A DNA stretch of 35,556 nucleotides from Megamonas hypermegale (GCA_002314325.1 DCFC01000036.1:118234-153789), one strand, 5' to 3'; positions 25,110 through 33,962 are shown, counted from the stretch's first letter. Translations and numbers: made by a program. The notes: generated from the sequence alone by a model not told the origin.

Positions 25110-25964
25110 TTGAAGATAGCTATTCATCCTAATATAACGAAATCAGGTGCCGGAGAGATTTTGGAACGAGTAATAAAATTTGCACAGAAAAATGACATAC
25201 AGCTGGTACTGCCGCCACGTGAAGGAAAATTCTTCTATCACGACGAGCTTGTCTCCCCTGATATCAGCAAAGAGAAAATCGATATGGCAATCAGCATAGG
25301 CGGCGACGGAACGCTGCTCGGTCTATGCCGCCGCGTGGCAAAGGACGGTGTACCTGTCTGTGGCATAAATATAGGACATTTAGGATTTTTAGCTGATATT
25401 GAACCGCAAGAAATCGAAGCCAAACTCACGAAGATAGTACGCAAAGAATACAATATCGAACAGCGTCTGATGCTTTCCGCCTTCATCAAGCGCGATGACG
25501 AATACAAATACGTGGGCAGCGCCGTGAACGATATTGTCGTCAGCAAGTGCGGCGTGTCGCGTATGCTTCATTTCAATCTGGATATAAACGACTACACCGT
25601 AACAAGCTATAAAGCCGACGGGCTCATCATCTCCACGCCGACCGGCTCGACAGCTTATTCGCTGTCGGCGGGCGGGCCTATCGTCAATCCCAAAGTGCGC
25701 GGCATTATCGTTACACCGATTTGTCCGCATTCATGCTTCGTCCGCCCGATGGTTATTGATGAAAGCGAACAGGTCAAACTGAATATCATCAACATCATCA
25801 GCATGACGAAACGCAGCGTAAATCTGACGCTGGACGGACAGGAAAGTATCGACATCGAGCCTAACGACGAGATAATCGTGCAGAGAGCCAATTTCCCGGC
25901 ACAGATAATCCGTTTTGAAGACAAAAATTTCTATCAGACTTTTATGAGCAAACTGTACTTATAA
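25110..25964 (+). CDS. nadK: NAD kinase
   Basis: NadK phosphorylates NAD to NADP. Of the possible starts (ATG 25092, TTG 25104, TTG 25110), TTG 25110 gives the family-typical MKIAIHPN and is 9 bp from GGAGG (25096-25100). The 284-residue protein has GGDGT (64-68), NDIVVSK with surrounding substrate loop, and SADGLIISTPTGSTAYSLSAGGP-type catalytic/NAD-binding segment (here KADGLIISTPTGSTAYSLSA). It is followed by copy 3 of the structured repeat. Confidence 0.96.
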   Translation: MKIAIHPNITKSGAGEILERVIKFAQKNDIQLVLPPREGKFFYHDELVSPDISKEKIDMAISIGGDGTLLGLCRRVAKDGVPVCGINIGHLGFLADIEPQEIEAKLTKIVRKEYNIEQRLMLSAFIKRDDEYKYVGSAVNDIVVSKCGVSRMLHFNLDINDYTVTSYKADGLIISTPTGSTAYSLSAGGPIVNPKVRGIIVTPICPHSCFVRPMVIDESEQVKLNIINIISMTKRSVNLTLDGQESIDIEPNDEIIVQRANFPAQIIRFEDKNFYQTFMSKLYL

Positions 25965-25967
25965 TCC

Positions 25968-26032
25968 GTTATGCCGGTAAAACATCGAGCCTATAAAGTA
26001 TTATACTGCTTTAGAAAATTAACCGGCATAAC
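25968..26032 (+). repeat. Structured intergenic repeat, copy 3 (short form)
   Basis: Perfect 11-bp outer arms GTTATGCCGGT (25968-25978) and ACCGGCATAAC (26022-26032) surround a 43-bp core. The core keeps the left block (AAAACATCGAGCCTATA) and the right block (TATTATACTGCTTTAGAAAA) of the family but lacks the long central hairpin and loop. Outer-arm bases differ from copies 1 and 2 yet remain paired. It starts 3 bp after the nadK stop. Confidence 0.82.
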
Positions 26033-26056
26033 AAATCAATAAGAAAGGCTGATTGT

Positions 26057-26632
26057 ATGCAGGTACTAAGCAATTCCGTGCAGATTTCCCATACGCTGCT
26101 GAAGGCCGCGCTGGACAGGGCGCAGATTGTCGTCGATGCTACGGCGGGCAACGGCAATGATACGCTGTTTCTGGCACAGAACGCTCGGCGCAGTACGGTT
26201 ATATACGCTTTCGATATTCAGGCGCAGGCGCTTTGTCATGCACGGAAAAAGATGCACGAATTTTTTAAGCGTGACGATATCGAGGTCAATTTCATCCACG
26301 CTTCGCATGATGAAGTGGCACAGTACGTAAACGGCAGTATTGATTTGGCCGTATTCAATCTCGGCTATCTGCCCGGCGGCGACCACGCCGTAACGACAAA
26401 ATGCGAAACGACGCTGAATGCCTTAAAAATAATGCTGGAAAAACTGCGCCGAGGCGGTCATATTGCCGTCGTCGTCTATCCCGGTCATGCGGAAGGTTTA
26501 AAAGAAAGTCAATTAATAAAGGATTTTGCCGCCTCTTTAGCGAAAAAATACTTTACAGTGGGCTGGTATCAAATGATAAATCATAATAATAATGCTCCAG
26601 CTTTGTGCTGGATAGAGAAAGTCGGTGAATAA
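26057..26632 (+). CDS. mnmM: YtqB/MnmM-like tRNA methyltransferase
   Basis: This 191-residue class I SAM-dependent methyltransferase has the SAM motif VVDATAGNGNDTLFLA (25-40), an acidic ribose-binding YAFDIQ (about 50-55), and the catalytic-region NLGYLPGGDH (about 101-110), then GGHIAVVVYPGH. This is the YtqB pattern; YtqB has been identified as MnmM, which makes mnm5s2U at tRNA wobble position 34. A general rRNA-methylase-like name would be the fallback. AAAGG lies 8 bp upstream of the ATG. It is followed by argR after 4 bp. Confidence 0.85.
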   Translation: MQVLSNSVQISHTLLKAALDRAQIVVDATAGNGNDTLFLAQNARRSTVIYAFDIQAQALCHARKKMHEFFKRDDIEVNFIHASHDEVAQYVNGSIDLAVFNLGYLPGGDHAVTTKCETTLNALKIMLEKLRRGGHIAVVVYPGHAEGLKESQLIKDFAASLAKKYFTVGWYQMINHNNNAPALCWIEKVGE

Positions 26633-26636
26633 GTGA

Positions 26637-27089
26637 ATGAAAGCTACCAGACATGCAAGAATAAGAGAAATTATCGAACATAACGTAATCGAAACACAGG
26701 AAGATTTGGCAAATGCACTGAAAAAACAGCATATAGTCGTAACGCAGGCTACCGTATCGCGCGATATCAAGGAACTGATGCTCATCAAAGTCCCGACCGG
26801 CGACGGCCGCTACCGTTACGCGTATCCGACGGATAAAGAGCTGATTTACTCCAAAAACCGTCTGCTCAATCTGTTCCGCGATTCCGTCATCAGCTTGAAT
26901 TACAGTGAAAATATCATCGTCGTAAAAACCCTACCGGGCGCCGCCAATGCCGTAGCCTCTACACTCGATTATGCCAAATGGCCGGAAATAATAGGCACGC
27001 TCGCCGGTGACGACAATATACTAATCGTAATAAAACCGATATCCGCTGTAGAAACTATTATGAAAAGACTCCGTGATATGCTTGGTTAA
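26637..27089 (+). CDS. argR: Arginine repressor ArgR/AhrC
   Basis: The 150-residue protein has the N-terminal winged helix (ARIREIIEHNVIETQEDLAN and ATVSRDIKELMLIK) and the C-terminal oligomerisation and arginine-binding domain with GTLAGDDNILIVIK. It controls arginine metabolism, as AhrC does in Bacillus. GGTGA is 8 bp before the ATG. Its place before recN is conserved in firmicutes. Confidence 0.97.
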   Translation: MKATRHARIREIIEHNVIETQEDLANALKKQHIVVTQATVSRDIKELMLIKVPTGDGRYRYAYPTDKELIYSKNRLLNLFRDSVISLNYSENIIVVKTLPGAANAVASTLDYAKWPEIIGTLAGDDNILIVIKPISAVETIMKRLRDMLG

Positions 27090-27104
27090 TTTGGAGGGTA
27101 GCAA

Positions 27105-28793
27105 TTGTTAAAGACACTGTCGATTTGGAATTTCGCCCTGATTGAACACATTCAGATAGAGTTTGACCGCGGGCTTAATATTCTCACCGGTGAAACGGGA
27201 GCCGGCAAATCAATCCTGCTCGGAGCACTCGGCATGGTCATAGGCCGCCGCACAAATACGGATGCCATTAGAAGCGGAGCCGACTTCATGCGCGTAGAAG
27301 GCGTTTTTTCCCTTGAGGAACAACGGGTAAGGGATTTCCTCATGGAAAACAACATACTGACCGAAGACGACATGCTGATTGTAACGCGGCAGATTTCAGC
27401 TGGCGGCAGAAATATCATTCAGATAAACAACTGCCATACGACGCTTGCCGTATTGCGCCAGCTCGGCGAAATGCTGGTGGATATTCACGGGCAGCATGCC
27501 AATCAGGCGCTTTTAAAACCGGCAAAACAGCTGAACCTTGTGGATGAATACGATGCCGCTTCAATAAACGAACAGAAACAGAACTATTTGCAGATTTATC
27601 ATCGCTGGCAAAATCTGCGGGAGAAACTGGTCAAAAGCAAAATCAACACGCAGGAAATGGCACAGCGGACGGATATGCTCAACTGGCAGATAAATGAAAT
27701 ACAAAACGCCAAATTGACAGTCGGCGAAGACAGTGAACTCGATGAAGCAATAAAAATTCTCGCCAATGCGGAAAAAATATCGCTGCTTTCGCAAAATGCG
27801 TATAATCTACTGTATGAAGACGGCAATATTCTCGGTTCAATGGCACAGCTTTGCAAGGACACGGAAGCCCTGTCGCAGTATGATGAAAATATGGCGCGGG
27901 TTCACCAAATAATTGAAGATGCGTATTTTCAACTGCAAGACGGTGCCGACGAAATCCGCAGCTTCGGCGAAAATATCGACTACAGTCCGCAAAAACTCGA
28001 TGCCATGCAGTCGCGCATGGAGGAAATCAACAAACTGCGCCGCAAGTACGGTGCCAGCATTGAAGATATTCTGGCATACTGCGAAAAAGCAAAGGCGGAA
28101 CTTGACTATATAGAAAATTACGATGCCAATCTGGCGCAGATGGAGCAGGAATTATCCACTATCACGGAAGAGCTCAAACAGTCAGCCGCTACTTTGCATA
28201 AAATGCGTCAGAAAAATGCCACCGCTCTAGCCGAAAACATTGTCAGGGAATTGCAGTCACTGTCCATGCCGGACGCTAAAATGCAGATAAATCTCATATT
28301 AAGCGACAATTTCACGGAAAACGGCGCTGACGAAATCGAGTTTCTGTTTTCTGCCAATTTGGGCGAAGATTTAAAAACACTGCAGAAAATCGTATCGGGC
28401 GGCGAACTGTCCCGTATCGCTCTGGCGGTAAAGACGATTACGGCGCAGAAAGACGACGCCAATCTGATGGTTTTTGATGAAGTGGATATCGGCGTCGGCG
28501 GCAAAACGGCACAGATGATGGCGGAAAAAATAGCCAGAATTGCTCTGACCAGGCAGGTTATCTGCATTACGCACTTGCCGCAGATTGCCGCTATGGCGGA
28601 TGCCCATTTTTATATTCATAAGGAAACAAAAGATAATAAAACCTTCACTGCTATTGAGGAAATCGACTACGGTGCAAGGCTTGCCGAAATTGCCCGCATG
28701 GCTTCCGGCACGGAGCTTACACAGGCTTCGCTGGAAAACGCGGAGGAAATGCTGAACAATGCTCGGCAGAAAAAAAGATTATTATCTATGTAA
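27105..28793 (+). CDS. recN: DNA repair protein RecN
   Basis: RecN is an SMC-like ATPase recruited early to double-strand breaks. The 562 residues begin LKTLSIWNFALIEHIQIEFD, with Walker A GETGAGKS (29-36), coiled-coil arms in the middle, the signature ISGGELSR-type (here VSGGELSRIALAVK) and Walker B LMVFDEVDIGVGGKTA near the C-terminus, followed by the ITHLPQIAAMAD switch. The start is TTG 27105 with GGAGGGTAG about 5-8 bp upstream; no better ATG is available. Copy 2 of the structured repeat follows after 5 bp. Confidence 0.98.
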   Translation: MLKTLSIWNFALIEHIQIEFDRGLNILTGETGAGKSILLGALGMVIGRRTNTDAIRSGADFMRVEGVFSLEEQRVRDFLMENNILTEDDMLIVTRQISAGGRNIIQINNCHTTLAVLRQLGEMLVDIHGQHANQALLKPAKQLNLVDEYDAASINEQKQNYLQIYHRWQNLREKLVKSKINTQEMAQRTDMLNWQINEIQNAKLTVGEDSELDEAIKILANAEKISLLSQNAYNLLYEDGNILGSMAQLCKDTEALSQYDENMARVHQIIEDAYFQLQDGADEIRSFGENIDYSPQKLDAMQSRMEEINKLRRKYGASIEDILAYCEKAKAELDYIENYDANLAQMEQELSTITEELKQSAATLHKMRQKNATALAENIVRELQSLSMPDAKMQINLILSDNFTENGADEIEFLFSANLGEDLKTLQKIVSGGELSRIALAVKTITAQKDDANLMVFDEVDIGVGGKTAQMMAEKIARIALTRQVICITHLPQIAAMADAHFYIHKETKDNKTFTAIEEIDYGARLAEIARMASGTELTQASLENAEEMLNNARQKKRLLSM

Positions 28794-28798
28794 TATTC

Positions 28799-28921
28799 GT
28801 TGTGCTAGTAAAATATTGTGTCTATAGCCAGCAGTATAATAGTTTATATCCGCTGCCTGTTGACACTTAACCTCACTAAATATAAACTATTATACTGCTT
28901 TGAAAAATCAACTAGTACAAC
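28799..28921 (+). repeat. Structured intergenic repeat, copy 2 (full length)
   Basis: The outer arms GTTGTGCTAGT (28799-28809) and ACTAGTACAAC (28911-28921) pair with one G-U wobble. The inner perfect 19-bp stem is AGCAGTATAATAGTTTATA (28830-28848) with 28881-28899, around a 32-nt loop nearly identical to that of copy 1. Relative to copy 1, a T-A pair in the inner stem has become C-G. It starts 5 bp after recN; no T-run follows it, so it is not a simple terminator. Confidence 0.88.
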
Positions 28922-28974
28922 AAGTATGTAATTTAAATTTCTATTAATTTCTATTTACGAAAGGGGAGCTATAA

Positions 28975-29661
28975 ATGATTACTTTCAACTATTATGGACA
29001 TGCGTGCTTTATGCTGGACACAGGTCATGAAAAACTGCTGTTCGACCCGTTTTTGAGCTTTAACAAACAGGCTAAATTAAAACCGAGCGATGTAATCTGC
29101 GATTATATGTTCGTTTCCCATGCGCATGAGGACCATTTCAGCGACGCACTGAAAATTGCCGAAATAAATCATCCGATGCTCGTTGCCATTCCGGAAATAA
29201 TCAACCTCTTCCCGGCAGGCTATGACAATGTGCACGGCATGAACCTCGGCGGCAGTGCTCATTTCTCCTTCGGTACGGTCACCATGGTTCCGGCTCTGCA
29301 CAGTGCAGGCGTGGCAGGCGGTGTTGCCTGCGGCTTCGTAATTCATTTCAACGATGACACTGTTGTATATTATTCCGGCGATACGGCGCTGTTCAGCGAC
29401 ATGAAGCTCATCGGCGAAAAACAGAAAATCCACTATTCCATTCTGCCAATCGGCGACAATTTCACGATGGGCATAGAAGATGCCGCCAAAGCAGCGCAGA
29501 TGCTCAAAACTTCCTATGTAATTCCTATTCATTACAACACTTGGCCGGTAATTGAACAGGAACCTAGCAATTTCAAAGCATATGCAGAAAGCATTGCCCG
29601 TTGTTTCGTAAAAATCGTAGAACCGGGTCATTCCTTAGACTTGGAATACATGCACAAATAA
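28975..29661 (+). CDS. UPF0173-type metal-dependent hydrolase
   Basis: This 228-residue metallo-beta-lactamase-fold protein of the UPF0173 family has an early His in NYYGHACFMLDT, the zinc motif SHAHEDHFSD (48-57), later PALHSAGVAGG and SGDTALFSDM, and the closing PIHYNTWPVIEQ. The substrate is unknown. AGGGGAG precedes the ATG. It follows copy 2 of the repeat and precedes miaA by 15 bp. Confidence 0.93.
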   Translation: MITFNYYGHACFMLDTGHEKLLFDPFLSFNKQAKLKPSDVICDYMFVSHAHEDHFSDALKIAEINHPMLVAIPEIINLFPAGYDNVHGMNLGGSAHFSFGTVTMVPALHSAGVAGGVACGFVIHFNDDTVVYYSGDTALFSDMKLIGEKQKIHYSILPIGDNFTMGIEDAAKAAQMLKTSYVIPIHYNTWPVIEQEPSNFKAYAESIARCFVKIVEPGHSLDLEYMHK

Positions 29662-29676
29662 TATTTTAAAACCGTA

Positions 29677-30627
29677 ATGGCTATAAAAGAAAAATTAATC
29701 GTAATTTTAGGCCCGACCGCCGTAGGAAAAACTCAGCTGAGTATCGACCTTGCCAAAAAACTGCACACCCAGATTATCTCCGGCGACAGCATGCTCGTTT
29801 ATAAAGGCTTCGATATCGGCACGGCCAAACCTACGGCGCAGGAAATGGAGGGCGTAAAGCATCATATAATTGACATTCTACAGCCGTGGGAAAATTTTAA
29901 CGTAAGTGATTTTCATGCACTGGCCAAAGATTTAATTCATAAAATCAATGCGCAAGGACAAATTCCTATTCTCGCCGGCGGCACCGGCTTATATGTAAAA
30001 TCTCTGTTGGAAGGATATCAATTCAACAAAACCTCCGGTGACAATGCCTACAGAGCGCATTTAGAGCAGCTTGCCAAAGAGCACGGCCGCCAATACGTAT
30101 ACGACATGCTGAAAAAGGCCGACCCGCAGACGGCGCAGCGGCTGCACATTAACAATTTCAACCGGATAATCCGTGCGCTGGAAGTGCACCATCTGGGCAG
30201 CGAACGGATTTCGCAGACAAGCTGCTATGACGAAACGGGTGAGCTCGTCTATGACGCTTTTCTCATCGGGCTCAGACGGGAGCGGCAGAATTTGTACGAC
30301 AGAATAAATAAACGCGTCGATATCATGATGCAGCATGATTTTATCGGCGAAGTACAACATTTGTTAAATAGCGGCGCACAAATCGACTGGCAGTCGATGA
30401 AAGGTATCGGCTACCGGGAAATCGCCGCCTATTTAAACGGTGAAATTGATTTGGCGACGGCCGTTGACGAGATGAAGAAAGCCACGCGCCATTTTGCTAA
30501 GCGCCAATTTACCTGGTACAAAAAGATGCCGTATATAAAATGGTATGATATCGACAGCATAGCGTATGAAAAGTTGCTTTCCAGCGTAATTTATGATTGC
30601 AGGAATTTTTTCCGTGATGTAGAATAA
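29677..30627 (+). CDS. miaA: tRNA dimethylallyltransferase MiaA
   Basis: MiaA adds a dimethylallyl group to A37 of tRNAs that read UNN codons. The 316 residues have the P-loop GPTAVGKT (12-19), the substrate motifs ISGDSMLVYKGFDIGTAKPT and LAGGTGLYVKSLLEG, and FTWYKKMP in the C-terminal part. No strong Shine-Dalgarno is visible before ATG 29677, so translation may be coupled to the upstream hydrolase gene 15 bp away. The donor DMAPP links it to the MEP pathway genes upstream. hfq follows, a widely conserved pair. Confidence 0.98.
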   Translation: MAIKEKLIVILGPTAVGKTQLSIDLAKKLHTQIISGDSMLVYKGFDIGTAKPTAQEMEGVKHHIIDILQPWENFNVSDFHALAKDLIHKINAQGQIPILAGGTGLYVKSLLEGYQFNKTSGDNAYRAHLEQLAKEHGRQYVYDMLKKADPQTAQRLHINNFNRIIRALEVHHLGSERISQTSCYDETGELVYDAFLIGLRRERQNLYDRINKRVDIMMQHDFIGEVQHLLNSGAQIDWQSMKGIGYREIAAYLNGEIDLATAVDEMKKATRHFAKRQFTWYKKMPYIKWYDIDSIAYEKLLSSVIYDCRNFFRDVE

Positions 30628-30657
30628 AAGATATAACAATAAAATTGGGGGAGCATT

Positions 30658-30924
30658 ATGCCGAATAAATCTATTAATTTACAAGATGTATTTTTAAATC
30701 AAGTGAGAAAAGAGAATGTAGGAGTAGTTATCCATTTAACGAACGGTTTTCAGCTGCGCGGCAATGTGAAAGGTTTTGACAATTTCACGGTAATCCTCGA
30801 CGCCGGCGGAAAACATATGATGGTTTACAAACATGCTATCTCCACTATCAGTCCGATGCAGCCACTTAAAAACACTTTCCAGGACAACAAAGAAGTAAGA
30901 AAACCGGCAGCGGAAGAAAACTAA
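30658..30924 (+). CDS. hfq: RNA chaperone Hfq
   Basis: Hfq forms a hexameric Sm-like ring that binds small RNAs and mRNAs. The 88 residues include [22 protein letters not shown] (Sm1 region), FDNFTVIL, and the Sm2 YKHAIST motif, with a short polar tail ending KPAAEEN. GGGGGAG precedes the ATG. Position after miaA is conserved in many bacteria. A terminator follows. Confidence 0.98.
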   Translation: MPNKSINLQDVFLNQVRKENVGVVIHLTNGFQLRGNVKGFDNFTVILDAGGKHMMVYKHAISTISPMQPLKNTFQDNKEVRKPAAEEN

Positions 30925-30938
30925 TGCTAAAGATACAG

Positions 30939-30984
30939 AAAAAGACTGGCTATCTGCTTTAAAAACTGATGACCAGTCTTTTTT
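30939..30984. terminator. Bidirectional terminator between hfq and zwf
   Basis: AAAAAGACTGG (30939-30949) pairs with CCAGTCTTTTT (from 30973), with a 23-nt loop and T-runs on both strands. It lies between the convergent hfq and zwf stops. Confidence 0.88.
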
Positions 30985-30985
30985 A

Positions 30986-32371
30986 TTAAAATACCCAGGC
31001 ATGACCGAAACGTTTCAAAAGGTTTTCCGCCTCAACAGGACCGTCCGTTCCCTGTTCATAAGCAAATACCGGCAATTTATCCCAGCGGTACAGATTTTTT
31101 AAATGCTCTACAAATTCCCAGCTCGTTTCTATCTGGTCCCATTGTGAAAACCAGGAGCGTTCCCCGCGGACGCAAGCCGTAATAAGTCGTTCATATGCTT
31201 CCGGTGTATTTATTTTATTTACGAATGACGAACTTTGGACAAAATCCATTTTCGCCTGTGTGATTTCATCCGTTCCCCCCGGTTTTTTCACATTAAACTG
31301 CAAATGCACGCCTTCATTCGGCTGAATTTTTATGATTAGAATATTGCGGGAAGCAGCGATAAACGTCTGACGAAATACAATGGCTATCTGCATTTCTCGG
31401 CATTTCAGCTTTTTGCCGGTGCGGATATAAAACGGCGTATTCCACCACCGTTCATTATCAATAAAAAGACGCAATGCGGCGTATGTTTCCGTAGCCGAAT
31501 CCGGTGCAATATTTTTTTCCTGACGATAACCTTTATATTGACCTAAAATCAAACTGTCACGAATATCTTTCACTCTGCGCAGTGATTTTAAAACGCGCAG
31601 CTGGGCATCGTGCATAGCCTGTGTAGAAAAATGCTCCGGCCATTCCATCGCTACAATAGATAAAATCTGGAACAGATGATTTTGCACCATATCTTTCAGA
31701 GCACCGCTCGTATCATAATAATTGCCGCGCGACCCGACGCCCAAATCCTCAAAAGCGGAAATCTGCACCGACTCGATATATTGGGAGTTCCACAAGTTGG
31801 CAAATATCGGATTGGTAAAACGGATTGTCTGGATATTGCGCACCATTTCTTTGCCAAGATAATGGTCGATACGATAAATATTTTCTATCGGGAAAAATTC
31901 TTCCAGCTGTATATTCAATTTTTTGGCGGCTTCCAGATTTTCGCCGAATGGTTTCTCTAAAATAACCTTACCAGAGCCAGCATTATCCACAGCTTTCAGA
32001 CCATTAGCGATTACCGCAAAAAATGCCGGTGCAACAGCAAAATAAAAAATGTGTTCCGTAATGTTTTCTTTACTGTAAAATTGTGCCAATCGTTCATATT
32101 CCACTAAATCGGAAAAATCCATCTTAAAATACGTTATACGCTGACAAAAACGGTCAAAAGCCGCTTCATCGTACGGCAATCGGGCAAACTGTTTTATCCA
32201 TTCACGCACAAGTTCGCAATACTGCTCGGTAGAATAATCGCGTCTGCCGATGATTACAATGCGGAAATCACTTTCTGCTGCATTAGCCGTTGTTATATTA
32301 TACCAGGCAGGCATTAATTTGCGAAAAGTTAAATCACCCGTTCCGCCAAAAATAGTAAATGCTCTATTCAT
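30986..32371 (-). CDS. zwf: Glucose-6-phosphate 1-dehydrogenase
   Basis: Zwf oxidises glucose 6-phosphate to 6-phosphogluconolactone with NADP or NAD, the entry to the oxidative pentose phosphate pathway. The 461 residues contain the dinucleotide motif FGGTGDLTFRK (8-18), EKPFG (139-143) and the active site RIDHYLGKE (167-175). AAAGAGTGA precedes the ATG. It follows the lactonase gene by 26 bp in the same operon, giving two consecutive pathway steps. Confidence 0.97.
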   Translation of the reverse strand: MNRAFTIFGGTGDLTFRKLMPAWYNITTANAAESDFRIVIIGRRDYSTEQYCELVREWIKQFARLPYDEAAFDRFCQRITYFKMDFSDLVEYERLAQFYSKENITEHIFYFAVAPAFFAVIANGLKAVDNAGSGKVILEKPFGENLEAAKKLNIQLEEFFPIENIYRIDHYLGKEMVRNIQTIRFTNPIFANLWNSQYIESVQISAFEDLGVGSRGNYYDTSGALKDMVQNHLFQILSIVAMEWPEHFSTQAMHDAQLRVLKSLRRVKDIRDSLILGQYKGYRQEKNIAPDSATETYAALRLFIDNERWWNTPFYIRTGKKLKCREMQIAIVFRQTFIAASRNILIIKIQPNEGVHLQFNVKKPGGTDEITQAKMDFVQSSSFVNKINTPEAYERLITACVRGERSWFSQWDQIETSWEFVEHLKNLYRWDKLPVFAYEQGTDGPVEAENLLKRFGHAWVF

Positions 32372-32397
32372 ATTAAATCACTCTTTCAAATTTCAAG

Positions 32398-33363
32398 CTA
32401 TAAAACCTCGTTTTCCAAAACGATACCGACACCATGCGGTACAGCCGTTTCAGAAACTACATTGCCAATTATTTTTGTATCCCTATCTAATTTATAGATA
32501 ATAAGATTATCACTATCTCTGTTTACTGTCAATAAATATCGTTCATCATTACTTAATACAAAATCACGCGGATGTTTGCCGCTATTTCTCTGCTGAATTA
32601 ATTTTATTTCATCTTTCACACAGATTACACTCAATAAATCCGCACCACGCGTGGAAATATACACACAGGTCTCATCTCTTGTAAGCCTGATAGCAGCAGA
32701 AGAAGCTTTCGATTGTCCCGTCTGCGACACCAATGCAATTTTAGCGATAAGTTTAAAATGCAAATCTTCAACATCGTAAGCAAAAAATTCATTACTGAGT
32801 TCGCTAACCAGATAAAATCGTGTATGTTCACTATTAAAAACACCATGACGCGGACCTGTACCCTGCGGAAATTTTAATATTTTTACCAGCGCAAAATCTT
32901 CACTGCGTTTAAAAATACGGATTTCATCCATCAATAGGCATGGTATAAGCAGATAATCATCATGTAAAATCACTTGATGACAGCCGGCTTTAGTTTGAAT
33001 ATCAATTCGCTTCGTCAAATGCAGTTTGTCATTTTTTATCTGATAAATCATAACCGTCCCGTCATGATAATTGGCCGTATACACAAATCCGCTATCATAT
33101 CCGATAAAACACGGTGTTTTATTTTCATATAAAGCCGTATCCAGCAATTCTCCCGTCATCTTATCCAATAAGGCAATGCCGCCTTTATTTTCCTTACTCA
33201 TTGTAATAATTAACTTATTACCGGCTAAAGCAACGCACTTAGCATCATCTGCCGCATAAAAAGACTGTATACGAGAAATCCTACCGGTAGTTTCATCCAT
33301 ACCAAACTGATAAACACCTTTACTGTCAAAAGTATTATAAGTGCCAATATAACCCTTTATCAT
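32398..33363 (-). CDS. pgl: 6-phosphogluconolactonase, beta-propeller (YbhE) type
   Basis: The 321-residue lactonase-family beta-propeller protein starts IKGYIGTYNTFDSKGVYQFG and shows the family's repeated blades, with GTGPRHGVFN (around residue 168), KHPRDFVLSNDERYLLTVNR and AVPHGVGIV near the end. Its placement immediately upstream of zwf supports 6-phosphogluconolactone hydrolysis. AAAGGAG precedes the ATG. Alternative: another sugar lactonase of the same fold. Confidence 0.9.
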   Translation of the reverse strand: MIKGYIGTYNTFDSKGVYQFGMDETTGRISRIQSFYAADDAKCVALAGNKLIITMSKENKGGIALLDKMTGELLDTALYENKTPCFIGYDSGFVYTANYHDGTVMIYQIKNDKLHLTKRIDIQTKAGCHQVILHDDYLLIPCLLMDEIRIFKRSEDFALVKILKFPQGTGPRHGVFNSEHTRFYLVSELSNEFFAYDVEDLHFKLIAKIALVSQTGQSKASSAAIRLTRDETCVYISTRGADLLSVICVKDEIKLIQQRNSGKHPRDFVLSNDERYLLTVNRDSDNLIIYKLDRDTKIIGNVVSETAVPHGVGIVLENEVL

Positions 33364-33424
33364 AGAAAAACTCCTTTTGTTAAATTATAATTAACTCTAA
33401 TAAATAACTATTATCCATATGTTC

Positions 33425-33454
33425 ATTATATCACTTGATTAACTAAAAATACAA
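33425..33454 (-). promoter_or_regulatory. Promoter of the pgl-zwf operon
   Basis: On the minus strand, -35 TTGTAT (complement of 33449-33454) and -10 TATAAT (complement of 33425-33430) are separated by 18 bp. It lies about 60 bp upstream of the pgl start. Confidence 0.7.
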
Positions 33455-33506
33455 CTTATATATGAAATATTTTCTATAAAAATTTTTTATATATGCTATA
33501 TACCTC

Positions 33507-33570
33507 TTGCAAAAAAATAATAAAAGGGCTATACTTAGGCTATCAATAAGATAGATAATACTTATTGATA
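33507..33570 (+). promoter_or_regulatory. acyP promoter with leader palindrome
   Basis: -35 TTGCAA (33507-33512) and -10 TATACT (33530-33535) have the ideal 17-bp spacing. A perfect 10-bp inverted repeat, TATCAATAAG (33541-33550) and CTTATTGATA (33561-33570), with a 10-nt loop, spans about +1 to +30. It could be an operator or a 5'-leader hairpin; no T-run follows it, so attenuation by termination is unlikely. Confidence 0.75.
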
Positions 33571-33599
33571 AATTTATTTACTATAAAGGAGATTTTTTT

Positions 33600-33881
33600 A
33601 TGACAGATGTTAAACGTTACAAAGCAACCTTAACAGGCAGAGTTCAAGGTGTCGGTCTCAGATTTTTTACTATGGAAAACGCTAACAAATTAGATATTAC
33701 CGGTTGGGTAAAAAATATGGCAGACGGCACGGTAACAATGGAAATGCAGGGTAAGGACAGCGCTATTACGGAACTTGCAAACATCCTCAAAAAAGGTAAC
33801 TTCATCATCAAAGTAGAAACTTTTACGGCGGAAGAAATCGCAGTCGTTGAAGGAGAAAAAGCATTTATCATAAAAAACTGA
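33600..33881 (+). CDS. acyP: Acylphosphatase
   Basis: This 93-residue acylphosphatase hydrolyses carboxyl-phosphate bonds. The catalytic arginine is Arg21 in GRVQGVGLR (13-21) and the catalytic asparagine is Asn39 in GWVKN (35-39); the ferredoxin-like fold length is standard. AAAGGAG is 8 bp before the ATG. It is monocistronic, with its own promoter and terminator. Confidence 0.96.
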   Translation: MTDVKRYKATLTGRVQGVGLRFFTMENANKLDITGWVKNMADGTVTMEMQGKDSAITELANILKKGNFIIKVETFTAEEIAVVEGEKAFIIKN

Positions 33882-33913
33882 TAACTGCGTTGCGTTAAGG
33901 GAATAGAGAGAGT

Positions 33914-33962
33914 AAAGTCGATAAACTTTTAGGGAAAAAGTGTGTCGACTTATTTTATTTTA
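33914..33962 (+). terminator. Terminator of acyP
   Basis: AAGTCGA (33915-33921) pairs with TCGACTT (33945-33951), with a further AACTTTT/AAAAAGT inner stem, followed by ATTTTATTTT. Confidence 0.75.

Noticed and set aside
11082..28921. The repeat copies as a CRISPR or as an insertion sequence
   Set aside because: Copies are kilobases apart with no spacers, encode no transposase and show no target-site duplication; kept as a palindromic repeat family only.
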